Of a stretch of DNA of 61,912 nucleotides, positions 1 through 9,873 are shown piece after piece; within the stretch, counting starts at the first letter, position 1; the number at the start of each line of letters is the position of its first letter. The stretch covers positions 1 to 61,912 of the forward strand of contig RSEH01000274.1 in the NCBI GenBank assembly GCA_006503475.1, in the 5' to 3' direction. The DNA comes from Stentor roeselii (lineage: Eukaryota > Ciliophora > Heterotrichea > Heterotrichida > Stentoridae). The position numbers were made by a program, and so were the translations under genes. The notes beneath the pieces were generated by a model. That model was not told where the DNA came from and made no database searches. It worked only from the letters and a program-made list of their open reading frames with translations.

Positions 1-1
1 T

Positions 2-334
2 GGTGTGTTTTTAGTAACTTATCTTAGGGAAATCTGCAAGACTATCAATTTACTTGAGAAGAAAATGGAGAAAATGATGGATGAAGGACATGAAGTGATT
101 GAAAGTGATCTTTGGCATCAAGTGAGGATGTTTCGAATTCACTGTATATCATTCATGGTATTTTTAGCATTATTATCCTGCATCAGTGGCCTGTATGAAT
201 ACTATCGTTATATCCCTTGGGTAGGAATGGGTACAGAAATTTACATCATTTTCATCTGGGTCCTTCTTCTTTCCGTTTACTTTTGTTTCCGTGAAAAAAA
301 TCCTTACTTAAAGCCAGACTCTTTAACATTCTAG
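2..334 (+). CDS. Membrane protein, C-terminal part (5' end outside window)
   Basis: The frame is open to the left edge and ends at TAG (332-334), with no GT...AG element around that stop. About 110 residues are visible. A charged, probably helical stretch with repeated Lys/Glu/Met residues comes first, followed by two hydrophobic segments (about residues 48-65 and 78-93) and a short charged tail rich in Lys and Pro. The shape fits the end of a polytopic membrane protein. No family motif was recognised, so no function is proposed. The next gene on the same strand begins 48 nt downstream in the same frame, but the TAG and the change in composition argue for two genes. Confidence 0.55.
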   Translation, partial: GVFLVTYLREICKTINLLEKKMEKMMDEGHEVIESDLWHQVRMFRIHCISFMVFLALLSCISGLYEYYRYIPWVGMGTEIYIIFIWVLLLSVYFCFREKNPYLKPDSLTF

Positions 335-382
335 CCATTTCCTTATAACCTGTATAAATTCTTAGTAGAAATAAATCTATTG

Positions 383-1045
383 ATGATCTCTTCTAAAATC
401 AACGAACCAGACAGAGTTCTCATAAAGCAAAGAGAGCTGATCCTTAAAAAACACTATGAAAAGTTGAATCAAATTAGAAACTCAGGTCCAAAATCAATCA
501 TTTTATCTAAAAGTTTAGTCCATCGAGGAAAGAACTCTTCAAACACCGAGAGAAAAATCGAGATAAACAGAACAAACAAGATTCTTCTATCAAAAATAAC
601 ACATATCTCTCATCGAAAGCCAGAAATTTCCAAGTCAACTTCAAACATTCACAAAAGTCTCAACATCCACCTTCGCAATCAGATAACTTCTAAAATCAAT
701 GAAGAAAATGAAAAAATCGCTTCAAGAATTCGAGGACAAAGACCTTTGATTGTAAAGAAAAAGTTTGAAGATGAATTTTTACTTCACCAGAAATACAAAA
801 ATCAACTTTCAAGACAAAGGTTGATGAAGTACCAGGAATCTTTGTGGAGCAAGTCGAGTACAAATGTGAAGAAAAGTTTTACTCCGACGATGAAGAGAGA
901 ACTGGAGGAAAATAGCATGAAAAGAGAAGAAGGGTTGAAACAGAATCAGAGTTATTCGAAATCGCCTGCATTGCCTGAGTCTTTAACAAGTCGGCCTAGG
1001 AACGGGGAATTTTATGAAGACTATAAAGATGATTTTATGTTTTAA
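383..1045 (+). CDS. Basic hypothetical protein, 220 aa
   Basis: The first ATG of the open frame is at 383 and the stop is TAA (1043-1045). The product is very rich in Lys, Arg, Ser and Asn, has no membrane segment or signal peptide, and has a helical, Gln/Lys/Glu-rich centre (about residues 120-160) that could be a short coiled coil. Its acidic, aromatic tail ends in DDFMF. I recognise no family. Single-gene spacing and codon use like the neighbours support a real gene. A cytoskeleton-associated role would fit the composition but is only a guess. Confidence 0.6.
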   Translation: MISSKINEPDRVLIKQRELILKKHYEKLNQIRNSGPKSIILSKSLVHRGKNSSNTERKIEINRTNKILLSKITHISHRKPEISKSTSNIHKSLNIHLRNQITSKINEENEKIASRIRGQRPLIVKKKFEDEFLLHQKYKNQLSRQRLMKYQESLWSKSSTNVKKSFTPTMKRELEENSMKREEGLKQNQSYSKSPALPESLTSRPRNGEFYEDYKDDFMF

Positions 1046-1145
1046 GGATAAGTTGAAAGAATTTGAATCTTAAGAGTTAATCTATTATTTTTATATGTTA
1101 AGTAAAGTCTTATTCTATGAAAGGTATTCGATATCTCATAAATAG

Positions 1146-2090
1146 ATGGATGCAAAGAATGATGTAAAAACTTCTTCAAGAGACCTGTTTTTTAATAAAC
1201 TTTCAAAAGAGTTCTCTCTTGACCCAAAAAAAAGCAATAATCTTAAAAACTTCAGAACTTTACTCTCAGAAGATTCAATTCCTAGAGAAAATGTTCTTGG
1301 AATAATACAAGTCTTTTCAGAAGAAGAAAAAAAAAAGTCCAACACCATAAGTGGCCTCAGGACAGCCCCTACAACAACAGATCATTTAAACTTAACATAT
1401 CAAAGTTTATTCCAAGGAGACAGCAACCTAAGCATGAGTCAAAAAAACTTTCACAATACAAACTCACCTTTTAATATGAGTCTCTCTGGAATAAAACATA
1501 AATCAGAACCAGAATCATCAAATACTTCACTAATGAACCAACTTAAAGATTACAAAAATATGGTAGAAGTTTCTTTTGAAAGTCCTAACCAGAGCTCTCA
1601 TACTGTCTTATCTGAAAATCGTATAAGCAAAGTCAATTTACTTGGAGAAGTCTTACTTCTCAAACAAGTCAATGGAAAAGTACTCATGGGGGCAAGTCAA
1701 GGTCTAAATATTTACATTTCAGGAGAATTCTTTTATTTGAGTGAAGAATTCGACTATCTTATCAAAAATGTGGATTTTAAAGTGAAGTTCAAAGAGAATG
1801 GACTTAAAATCTTCAAAAATGAAGAGTTTAAGTTGAATTTCAAAGAAACTGGGCATATTGATATTGGAGGAAATGGCCTGGTTAAAAAAAAAAAAGGTGA
1901 TGGAGATTTGAGGGTGATTAAAGAACATGGATGGAAAATCGAGATGTTCAAAGCATCCACTGAAAAAATATTCAAATCAATTCAGGTTTATAAAGGAAGT
2001 AAAACCTTCACAGACCCTGTGCAAATCGAGAATAACATGATTTTCTTAATAAACAACACGGAATTCATATCACGGATAAAATATTCTTAA
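1146..2090 (+). CDS. Hypothetical protein, 314 aa
   Basis: The ATG at 1146 follows an AT-rich leader and the frame ends at TAA (2088-2090). The first ~150 residues are Ser/Asn/Thr-rich and look disordered. The second half alternates charged and hydrophobic residues with many Gly turns (about residues 165-310), as in a small beta-rich domain. There is no signal peptide or membrane helix. No known family is recognised. Overlapping frames on the opposite strand are shadows of its A-rich codons. Confidence 0.65.
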   Translation: MDAKNDVKTSSRDLFFNKLSKEFSLDPKKSNNLKNFRTLLSEDSIPRENVLGIIQVFSEEEKKKSNTISGLRTAPTTTDHLNLTYQSLFQGDSNLSMSQKNFHNTNSPFNMSLSGIKHKSEPESSNTSLMNQLKDYKNMVEVSFESPNQSSHTVLSENRISKVNLLGEVLLLKQVNGKVLMGASQGLNIYISGEFFYLSEEFDYLIKNVDFKVKFKENGLKIFKNEEFKLNFKETGHIDIGGNGLVKKKKGDGDLRVIKEHGWKIEMFKASTEKIFKSIQVYKGSKTFTDPVQIENNMIFLINNTEFISRIKYS

Positions 2091-2176
2091 GATAGTTAAT
2101 TTAAACCTCTCTAAATAAAATTCAACCCTCTTGAAACTCGAAAAATTTAAACAATCTTCTGTTATTCAAACTAATA

Positions 2177-3259
2177 ATGAAAAAAGTTATTAATTTTGGT
2201 ACCTTCCGTACCAAAAGAATAGACATCCTGACAAAGCAGATCTGTGGCAACCCAGTGATCCACGATGACCGTAAAGGAACCGAAGTTCGTTCACTTTTAA
2301 GACATTCCATGAAAAACATGAACTACTCCACACGACTGGAAACTGAAAGTTCAAAAACACGAATAAGTTCAGCAGAAAAGTAAAAAATATTCAGTCCAAG
2401 CAGTCGCTTAAAGCAAGTCCCTTCATCATCAACTCCAACAAAATCCTTGCAACCAGTTCACACCCGGTCACAGTCAAACAAGCCTCAGACCTACTCAACA
2501 CCGAATGAAACCTTACGTCACATGTCGCCTACTTCATCATCCTTAAAAAAAATCGTGAAGCTTCAAGGTCCCCAAAAGAGCTACACAAGGAAAATCCAGC
2601 CAACACCTTCTCCAGGCGACTATCATAAAGAACTTACAATTGGAGGGTGTAGCTACAGAATAGGAACAGCGAAAAGAGTCAGAGAACGGAAACAGTCATG
2701 CATGGGTCCTGGGTCCTACGAAGCAAGAACCTTCCCAGCAGGGGTTTCTTATTCAATGACTCCTCGACGTAAAGGACAGAAAAAGATTTTTGACTTTCCT
2801 GGTCCGGGGACTTATACACCTAGTGCTTTAGAAGAAGGAACAAAGTTTTCAGTGGCAAGAGCTGATCGGTCGAAAACTCGATGTTCTGATAGTCCTGGAC
2901 CTGCTGCTTATTCAGTCTCGAGACCTAATTCTTCACGTTCTGCAATGTAAGATATAGAAAGAACTGTGAAGGGAAATAGACCACCTTTAAGTCAAATTTT
3001 AGACACTCCTGGACCTGGAGAGTATCATTTTGATTTGAAAATTGGAGGTGTTGAGATGTCGATAAGGAATAAATTTACTTTTAGAAGCCAGAATACTGAA
3101 CCGGTTCGAGTTATTTAGGGACCTGGCGCGTATTCTCCTAGTATTTTAAGCAGTGCTTCTCCTAGCTGGAGGTTTGGAAGTAGTAAAAAACGTTTGGAAC
3201 TTAATGACCACTCAGTTCCAGAACCAGGATGGTATAATAAACCAGATATACGAAATTAG
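2177..3259 (+). CDS. SHIPPO / sperm-tail PG-rich repeat protein, 345 aa, three 15-nt introns
   Basis: The protein carries repeated PGP motifs followed by Tyr: SPGDYH, MGPGSYE, FPGPGTYTP, SPGPAAYS, TPGPGEYH and EPGPGAYSP. This is the sperm-tail PG-rich (STPGR) signature of ODF3/CIMAP-type proteins, several of which associate with axonemal or cortical microtubules. The frame is interrupted by TAA, TAA and TAG, each inside a 15-nt GT...AG intron (2380-2394, 2947-2961, 3104-3118). Splicing the third rebuilds the motif EPGPGAY exactly. Start ATG 2177, stop TAG 3257-3259. A second STPGR gene lies at 43295-43945. Orthology to a particular CIMAP protein is not claimed. Confidence 0.85.
2380..2394 (+). 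other. 15-nt intron, phase 2
   Basis: GTAAAAAATATTCAG. It contains the first apparent in-frame TAA of the SHIPPO gene; A at position 10. Confidence 0.8.
2947..2961 (+). other. 15-nt intron, phase 2
   Basis: GTAAGATATAGAAAG. It removes the second in-frame TAA of the SHIPPO gene; A at position 10; unusual AAG 3' end. Confidence 0.75.
3104..3118 (+). other. 15-nt intron, phase 0
   Basis: GTTCGAGTTATTTAG. Removal restores a perfect EPGPGAY repeat; A at position 10. It starts GTT rather than GTA. Confidence 0.85.
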
Positions 3260-3308
3260 ATTAGTTAAACTTTTAAACTTTTGGACTTTTGATGGTATTT
3301 ATATGTGT

Positions 3309-4502
3309 TCAAGCAGGATTTGAACTCACACAAGTCACGATACTTGGAATGTTTAAAACTTTTGGCTTGATTGCAAGCCAAGGATGTTCTAAAAGCTGAG
3401 AAGATCTTGGTCTCATCTCTGGAAGTGGGTCAAGCATGGATTTTAAACAATCAGCAGCAAGTTCTGAGACTTGTTTTTTTACTTTTACTCTGCATTCCAG
3501 GTTTTTTGTGAGAATTTTCTTTAAATCTCTTGCTTCAAATGGATGTTTTCCGTGAAGAATGATGTAAAGTACGACACCTGTGCTGAAAATATCGATTTTA
3601 TTGTCGTATTCTTCATCTCTTAGCATCTCAGGAGCGACATATCCAGGTGATCCACATTTTCTTCTTTGTGGATATTGACTTATGTAAGCTAGGCCAAGGT
3701 CTATTATTTTGAAGTCGATTTCTTCAAGATTCTTAGAAATCAAAATGTTTTCTAGTTTTAAGTCTCGGTGAACGATGTCGTTTGAATGAAGGTATTCGAG
3801 CGTTTCAACAAAGGACCTCATGAATCTCACAGCAACTTTTTCGTCTAGTGCTCCGAAATCACTGACGAGTTTTAAAAGACTTCCATACTGAACGTACTCT
3901 AATACCAGGTAAACTTGATCATCATCTTCAAACACTGAATAAAGTTTGCAGATATTTTTATGATCAATTTTTCTCATTATTTTTATCTCGTTGGTCAGGT
4001 TTCTTAGAGACTGAGGTTTTACTAAATACGACTTTTTAATGCATTTTATTGCGAATTGGTTTTTTTTTTGTATGTCTTCTGCAAGGTAGACTATTGAAGT
4101 ACTTCCGACACCGATTTCTTTAATCTGCACGAAATAGTCCTCGATATGGCAAAAAACACAAATTTTCTGGAAAACTTTTATGCATAAGTCCAGGTCTTCT
4201 TCACTTTCCGTGTAAAAAACTCGCCCATTTAAATGGAATCCAGGCTTTACTCCTGAATCTGAGTCTTCTATAAAGGCTTCGAATAGCATTAAAGATACGT
4301 CTAAATAGGACTCGACTGAACCTGACTGGCTTATTTCTAATAAATAAGGATTGCTTATATGATAAAGTGAACGTTTCAAGCTTCCTTTGACTTTTTGACT
4401 CAGGAATAATTCAAGAGTCGGCTCTGAAAATACGAGTCCTGAGTCTTCAAAGACTGGAGACCAGTTAGTTTCATAATCTCTGGATGTAAAAACTGATTTC
4501 AT
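3309..4502 (-). CDS. Ser/Thr protein kinase with N-terminal PH-like domain, 397 aa
   Basis: The kinase domain (about residues 125-378) has a glycine loop (IGVGSTSIVYLAE), the ATP-site Lys in FAIKCIKK, the catalytic HRDLKLEN, DLG in place of DFG, the APE motif (GYVAPEML) and a conserved HPWL end. Insert pattern and ending suggest a CAMK-like kinase. The first ~120 residues contain a basic strand pattern and a stretch ending LDLCIKVFQ that resembles a pleckstrin-homology domain, a combination common in ciliate kinases. The DLG variant keeps the metal-binding Asp, so activity is likely. Stop is TGA, one of only two in the window. The 5' flank is a 758-bp gene-free region. Confidence 0.85.
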   Translation of the reverse strand: MKSVFTSRDYETNWSPVFEDSGLVFSEPTLELFLSQKVKGSLKRSLYHISNPYLLEISQSGSVESYLDVSLMLFEAFIEDSDSGVKPGFHLNGRVFYTESEEDLDLCIKVFQKICVFCHIEDYFVQIKEIGVGSTSIVYLAEDIQKKNQFAIKCIKKSYLVKPQSLRNLTNEIKIMRKIDHKNICKLYSVFEDDDQVYLVLEYVQYGSLLKLVSDFGALDEKVAVRFMRSFVETLEYLHSNDIVHRDLKLENILISKNLEEIDFKIIDLGLAYISQYPQRRKCGSPGYVAPEMLRDEEYDNKIDIFSTGVVLYIILHGKHPFEARDLKKILTKNLECRVKVKKQVSELAADCLKSMLDPLPEMRPRSSQLLEHPWLAIKPKVLNIPSIVTCVSSNPA

Positions 4503-5261
4503 TTTGAATTATATTAGTGATTAATATTCGCTCGATTAATTTGGTTAAAAGTTGAATTTTATGGAGTTTATGTTGTTTTAGTATATTATTTTAAATTGTT
4601 CAAGAAAGTTAGATGATTTTTGAATTTTTTAAATTATTGGGAAAGGATTTTGTAATAGTTTTGAATAGGTGGTTTTTAAGGATTGGGATGATTAGAGCTC
4701 ATTTGGGTGAAAATTTAGATGTGGAATGTTGGGAATTGGTTTATTGGTTGATGTTTGGAGGAAGATTCTTTGTGAAATGGTTTTTTTGTTTCGAGAGGTT
4801 GGTGGAATCTATAGAGATTTTTTAAGAGTAAAACATTTTTATCTGACTATCTAATATGATAGCTTATGGAAATATGGAAATTTACTAATTATCATCTAGA
4901 TTAAGAATTTAAGCACATTAAGTAGCTTATTGCTTTATAAGATAATAAGAAATAATATATAATGTCTTAAAAAGGTATTAGAAGTTGACTATTCAATTTT
5001 AATTTATATGAACAATAGTGAAATTCAACAATACCAATTCAATAACTTTAATTTTTTCATATCATCCAATAAATCCAAGTAAACACTAAATTATCAAAAA
5101 CATTTATATATCAAAAATTCTTCTAATTACTCAAACTATCAAAATTACTTAAATAATTTCTAAAATCACATTTCAAAACATCTCTAAACCTAAGTAATCA
5201 ATTCCTAAAATTATTCTCTTAAAGTCCTCCATCCAAGACTTTAATAATAAAAACCAATAGA
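4503..5261. other. Gene-free AT-rich spacer with composition switch
   Basis: No convincing gene. 4503-4830 is G/T-rich on the + strand, which is C/A-rich on the sense strand of the minus-strand kinase whose 5' flank it is. 5040-5240 is C/A-rich and lies 3' of the minus-strand gene at 5262. A 70-codon frame at 4613-4825 is rejected as a product of the skewed composition. Confidence 0.6.
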
Positions 5262-5627
5262 TTAGTTATAGGATAACTTGACTGGCATTTTATAAGGACA
5301 CAAGACACAAAAGACACTCGCCGAAGTATTTTCCATAACCACCGAATCATCAGGCAAGTTCTTCAAAGCAGCAAGTCTTGGCTTCATAATCTTAAAGAAC
5401 TCCTCAAAGTCCACCTGATGATCAAGTGCCTTGATTTCATCAATGATTTCCTGCATATAATGTGGAAAACTCTCGATTTCCTCATTAATCTTGTTGACAT
5501 CAACTAGTCCATTAACCGGTCCGAGGTACTCAAAACAATTCCTGACCTGATGAACATCTTCTCGAGTGACAAAAGGGAGCTGAATGTATTTTTCAAATTG
5601 AATTTCATTGGAAGTTGACTGTCCCAT
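5262..5627 (-). CDS. N-myristoylated EF-hand-like protein, 121 aa
   Basis: The product starts MGQSTS, a good N-myristoylation signal (Gly2, Ser6). The rest resembles a small degenerate EF-hand protein: two helix-loop-helix-like stretches, with FEKYIQLPFVTREDVHQVRN at the front and a second around VDFEEFFKIMKPR. Neither loop has a full set of Ca-binding Asp residues, so calcium binding is doubtful. The C-terminus contains Cys residues (VFCVLCPYK). It is transcribed away from the anoctamin gene, with only 39 nt between the two start codons. Membrane-anchored regulator is an inference. Confidence 0.65.
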   Translation of the reverse strand: MGQSTSNEIQFEKYIQLPFVTREDVHQVRNCFEYLGPVNGLVDVNKINEEIESFPHYMQEIIDEIKALDHQVDFEEFFKIMKPRLAALKNLPDDSVVMENTSASVFCVLCPYKMPVKLSYN

Positions 5628-5666
5628 TATCTTCTAATTGTAAGACATTCGAATAATTACTTAATC
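5628..5666. promoter_or_regulatory. 39-nt divergent intergenic region
   Basis: Both the myristoylated protein gene (minus) and the anoctamin gene (plus) begin at its edges, so both core promoters and both 5' UTRs must fit in these 39 AT-rich bases or lie inside the opposite coding sequence. No recognisable TATA box. Confidence 0.5.
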
Positions 5667-8600
5667 ATGGACGATGAACTTATCCGTCTTCGGATGCACG
5701 TCGAGAAGCTCCAACGTGAAAATGCAGAAAAGTACTCAGCCATCCTCGCTCTTAACAAACAAAACGAAGAACTAAAAACTGAAAATTTCAAGTTAAAACC
5801 TCTCAGTCCCTTGAAAACGAATAAAAGCTCAAATGAAGAAAATCCTGAAATCCTCTTCCGTCTTGAAACTATGAATCAAGGTACTTCTTCAGCTTTTCAT
5901 ACTTCAAGAAACTCGGCAGTGAACCTTGGCCGGTTACTTGCAATGAAAGGCGCTGAATATCAAGTCAAAATCGATGCGATGAGGAGAATGTTTGAAGGGA
6001 AATTTGAGTATAAGGAAAGTCCTCATTCTTTGGTTAATATCAGTCGGTGGGAACTGGTCATTGTTTGTCCTAATCCTGATAATCGGAATTTGAGATCGAA
6101 GATTAATAAAGAAGAAGCGGTGAAGTACTTTCATAAAGGCTTTCGACCTGAGTTTTCGAAGAAGATCAAACAACTTAGAATTAATCAAATTGTGGAAAAT
6201 AAAGCTTTTGAAGAAGTTTATGAAACTTTGAATAGTGGAAGTAAAGAAGAGAAAATGTTTAGTAATGGACTTAGGTTCTTTACTGATGAATTTGGAACTG
6301 TTGATAAATGTACTCCTCCGAAGGACTATCTTAGTCTTATGAGGAATGTGTTACTTGTTAAACTTGGAATTCACTTAGGACTTCATACTAAGCAGGTTAT
6401 TAGCAATAATGGGAAGTATATTTATATACTTGTTTGTGCTGATGAACAGGACCTTCAAAATGAGGCTGAATCGACGAATTATAACTTGCAGATGGAAATT
6501 GGGGAAATTGACCTGCCAAGCCTTGAACCAGTAGATAATAATTTACGTCCCCTACGAGTACTCGACTTCGAAGATGAAGAGATAAAACATTTTCACCAAA
6601 CAATTTCCAAAGAATTTCCAGAAACCGTAGATCTTTTAAAACTTTCTGAAAACGAAGACAGTAAATACTCTCACGAAGGTATAACAGAAGCAATCAAATC
6701 AACCTACAAACTCTATCTTGGTTATTTACTACAAGGTCTCAGAACCTTGACAAAATCCGAGCTGACCGGAAATTCAAAAAACATTTTCCTTCAAAAACTT
6801 TTACAAAACTGCATCGAAAAAGCAAATCAAGGAAAAATTAAAGAAGCAAGGATTCAAAACTTGTGGTCAAAAATTGGATTTGAAAAACCTCTTAGTCCTT
6901 ATTTGGACTATTTTAGAAAAATCGACCCGGATACTAAGAAGTGCAAATACGAGCATATGTGGAAAAAGTATGAAACTCAAGGTTTTAGAACAAGGTCTAT
7001 TTTTAGTAGCATCGATCGCATCAAGTTGCTGCTTTCTATGATTAAAAAAGAGGTTAATATTGATTATCTTGTGGAAAAAGAAGTGCTGACGGCTTTTTTC
7101 CCTTTAAAAAATAATTATGATTTAATTGGAGAAAAGATGTACACTGGTGTTTTAGATGATTTGAATTATCAAGATAAAACTAAAAGTTACCTTAAAGAAG
7201 CTCTTGGAGGAGATTTTTATGAACCTTCGGTTAAAGGGATCACTCAGAATTGGGAATCTAAATTTTACTCTCATCAATTGCCTTTGAATAAAATTAGAAA
7301 TTACTTTGGAGAGAAAATTGCTTTTTACTTTGCATTTATTTCTTTTTTTAGCAGAATTGTTTCTATTCCTAGTATTTTTGGACTTGTTGTATTTATTTTG
7401 CAAAGAATTTATGAACCTGATAGTCCTTTAATCATTATCATAAACTTATTGTTCTGCATCTATTCTTCTATATGGGCTACAATTTTCATCGAATACTGGA
7501 AAAGAAAAGAAAACTGCCTTGCAATCCGGTGGGGTACAACCGACTTCGAAGAAGACGAGGTTCCAAGACCTCAATTCTTAGGCGAGCCAAAGAGATCTCC
7601 AATCGACGACGACATGGACGACATATACTTCAACCCAAGATCCCGTTACAAGTATTTTCTCTTATCAACTATCGTGACAGGAATCTTCATCACAATCGTA
7701 ATAGTTGCAGTTCTTTTCCTGATATATCTAAGAACCAACATCACAAACACTTTACTTTTCAAAGGTTTTGACCTGGCAGGTCCAGTAGTATCAAGTCTCA
7801 ACGCAGTTCAAATCCAGATCCTAAACTTAATTTTCAATAGAGTCGCTATAAAACTAACGAACTTGGAAAACCATAGAACCCAATCAGACTATGAAAATTC
7901 ATTAATCCTGAAATGTTACGTGTTTCAATTCATTAATTCTTTTTTCTCATTATTTTACATTTCTTTCTTCAAAACTAACATCGAAGGATGCATGGTCTGG
8001 AAAGGAACAACGAAAAAAGAACAGATAAAAGGAGAGAGTTGTGCTGATGAACTTTACATTCAGTTTATTACGATATTTATTTTATCGTTTTTTAGAAATA
8101 TTATTGAACTTGGCATTCCTTTTGTAACTGCTTTGAAAAATTCTCAGGAGTTAAAAGGAAAGGTGAAAAATATTGAACTTATTCCAACGGATATAACAAA
8201 ATTAAGAAATCAGATTGATTCTCAATTCGCTTTACCACCTTATATCACTAGAGATGTAGATGGGACTCTTGGTGATTATCTTGAGGTTTCTATATTGTAT
8301 GGATATATCACACTTTTTGCTGTTGCTTTTCCGCTAAGTGGAGCTCTTGCATTTATTTCTATTGCAGTTGAGATACAGGTGGATAGGTTTAAATTGTTGA
8401 ATCTTGTTAGGAGACCTATTCCTATTGGCGCGAAAAATATTAGCAGTTGGAAAACTATTTTTGTATTTAATAGTATTACTTCTATTGTTACAAACTCAGC
8501 ACTTATTTGTTTTACTTTGCCTACTTTTAAGAATTTTGATTTGGCTGAGAGGAATAAGTTTCTTATTTTCTCGATTTTTTGTCTTATTATGCTTGGGGTT

Positions 8601-8786
8601 AGGTCTTTTATTGCTTTTGCTATACCTGATATTCCAATGAAATACGACGTGATCTCAAAAAGACACAGAAAAATCGCCCAAAGATTTATCAAAGGCTGGG
8701 AAATCATCGACACAAAAGACGACTCCCGAAAAGTTTACGTAAACCCAGAGATCTACTGCACAACAAGACTCTCCGAAGACCCTTAA
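5667..8786 (+). CDS. Anoctamin (TMEM16)-family membrane protein, 1039 aa
   Basis: Anoctamins are Ca-activated chloride channels or lipid scramblases. The core begins near residue 545 with NYFGEKIAFYFAFISFFSR, followed by hydrophobic segments and the family hallmark LLFCIYSSIWATIFIEYWKR, a long loop, and further membrane spans to about residue 1000. The N-terminal ~540 residues start with a short coiled coil (residues 1-45) and are cytosolic, as usual. Acidic pore residues of the Ca sites cannot be assigned without alignment. Start ATG 5667; the frame is uninterrupted to TAA (8784-8786). The next gene starts 14 nt downstream. Channel versus scramblase cannot be told. Confidence 0.9.
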   Translation: MDDELIRLRMHVEKLQRENAEKYSAILALNKQNEELKTENFKLKPLSPLKTNKSSNEENPEILFRLETMNQGTSSAFHTSRNSAVNLGRLLAMKGAEYQVKIDAMRRMFEGKFEYKESPHSLVNISRWELVIVCPNPDNRNLRSKINKEEAVKYFHKGFRPEFSKKIKQLRINQIVENKAFEEVYETLNSGSKEEKMFSNGLRFFTDEFGTVDKCTPPKDYLSLMRNVLLVKLGIHLGLHTKQVISNNGKYIYILVCADEQDLQNEAESTNYNLQMEIGEIDLPSLEPVDNNLRPLRVLDFEDEEIKHFHQTISKEFPETVDLLKLSENEDSKYSHEGITEAIKSTYKLYLGYLLQGLRTLTKSELTGNSKNIFLQKLLQNCIEKANQGKIKEARIQNLWSKIGFEKPLSPYLDYFRKIDPDTKKCKYEHMWKKYETQGFRTRSIFSSIDRIKLLLSMIKKEVNIDYLVEKEVLTAFFPLKNNYDLIGEKMYTGVLDDLNYQDKTKSYLKEALGGDFYEPSVKGITQNWESKFYSHQLPLNKIRNYFGEKIAFYFAFISFFSRIVSIPSIFGLVVFILQRIYEPDSPLIIIINLLFCIYSSIWATIFIEYWKRKENCLAIRWGTTDFEEDEVPRPQFLGEPKRSPIDDDMDDIYFNPRSRYKYFLLSTIVTGIFITIVIVAVLFLIYLRTNITNTLLFKGFDLAGPVVSSLNAVQIQILNLIFNRVAIKLTNLENHRTQSDYENSLILKCYVFQFINSFFSLFYISFFKTNIEGCMVWKGTTKKEQIKGESCADELYIQFITIFILSFFRNIIELGIPFVTALKNSQELKGKVKNIELIPTDITKLRNQIDSQFALPPYITRDVDGTLGDYLEVSILYGYITLFAVAFPLSGALAFISIAVEIQVDRFKLLNLVRRPIPIGAKNISSWKTIFVFNSITSIVTNSALICFTLPTFKNFDLAERNKFLIFSIFCLIMLGVRSFIAFAIPDIPMKYDVISKRHRKIAQRFIKGWEIIDTKDDSRKVYVNPEIYCTTRLSEDP

Positions 8787-8800
8787 TTGGTAACTTAAAT

Positions 8801-9838
8801 ATGTTTAAATTACAGCCAGAACCTTGGAAAGACCCAAAAGTAAAAGTCCGTGTAAAAACGAATGCATATTTCCATGAAAAGCACGAAATCTGGAATTCAT
8901 TAGCTCATTCATCTCCAAAAGTCTCTAAATTTTACCTGAAACCTCAAAAAAAACCAGGAAACTCTTCAAGTCTTGTACCAGCAGAATCCCCTTCAAAGCC
9001 AATAATGATAATTCCCCAGCAATGTGAAACTTTAAAGCGTGCATCATCAAGAGAGCAAATAAAAAGAAGACAACTTGAAAGAGAAGCTCTTCAAGCCCGA
9101 AGCAATCAATGCATAACAGCTCGAAACATTCCAGAAGTGAATCCAAGGTTCAGTACCTTCAAAGACCCTGCCGCTCATCCGGTCATTTGCAGGGCGAAGA
9201 CTTTTGACAATTACAATGAATTACCTGAAAATAGACTGAAACTTGTCATTAATGAATTCATTTTAGAAAAAGACTCTGAAGCTTTAAAGCATATGTCGAA
9301 AAAAATTGAAGAGGAAGTGAAACATGAAGAAGTTGTTAAGGACTGGCATGTTAAAAATAGAGCTGAAAGTCTTGCGAGAATGAAAAGACAAAGAAAAATT
9401 AATAAGGAAAGAGAGGAAATGGCTGGACTTGATAAGATTAAACAGGATTCTTATCGGAAACAACCTTCGACTAGTCAGAGAATTCAGAGATTGTCTGTCG
9501 CTAAAGAGGTTAAAGTTGGATTTCCTGTTGATTATAATGAAAGTTGTGGGTTGTTAAGAGCTGGTGTTCTTAGCTCGGAAAAGGCTAAGTTTCCTAAGTC
9601 TGCAAGAGAACCGCAAATCAAAAAAGTTAGCATGAATGTCTTGCCTGAGTACTCACTCTCAAGCTCCTATCAAAAGCCTCGAATAGTCGAAGAATACGAC
9701 CAAATCACTTTACAAGAAATCACAGATCAAATGAAAGAACTTGAAAAATTTGAAAAAAGAATAGGCGACAAAAAAGATAACCTCGGTTTTCCCCACATCG
9801 ACCTCGAGAAGTTCCAAAAGGGCAATTTTAATGAATAA
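8801..9838 (+). CDS. Basic coiled-coil hypothetical protein, 345 aa
   Basis: The ATG at 8801 lies 14 nt after the anoctamin stop, and the frame closes at TAA (9836-9838). It is Lys/Glu/Gln-rich, with helical stretches at about residues 70-110 and 150-215 containing repeated Arg/Lys/Glu heptad-like patterns, and a short acidic helix near the end. There are no membrane segments or known motifs. It may be a cytoskeletal protein, but I recognise no family. Confidence 0.65.
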   Translation: MFKLQPEPWKDPKVKVRVKTNAYFHEKHEIWNSLAHSSPKVSKFYLKPQKKPGNSSSLVPAESPSKPIMIIPQQCETLKRASSREQIKRRQLEREALQARSNQCITARNIPEVNPRFSTFKDPAAHPVICRAKTFDNYNELPENRLKLVINEFILEKDSEALKHMSKKIEEEVKHEEVVKDWHVKNRAESLARMKRQRKINKEREEMAGLDKIKQDSYRKQPSTSQRIQRLSVAKEVKVGFPVDYNESCGLLRAGVLSSEKAKFPKSAREPQIKKVSMNVLPEYSLSSSYQKPRIVEEYDQITLQEITDQMKELEKFEKRIGDKKDNLGFPHIDLEKFQKGNFNE

Positions 9839-9873
9839 ATAAGGAATTAAGGCTCTTATAATTGTCATTAAGA

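Noticed and set aside
3309-3335. tRNA 3' end suggested by a TTCAAATCC word on the minus strand
   Set aside because: The flanking bases do not form a T-stem and no acceptor or anticodon arm is found; it is inside the kinase coding sequence.
4613-4825. 70-codon open frame
   Set aside because: Composition follows the G/T skew of the spacer, with no conserved feature or start context.
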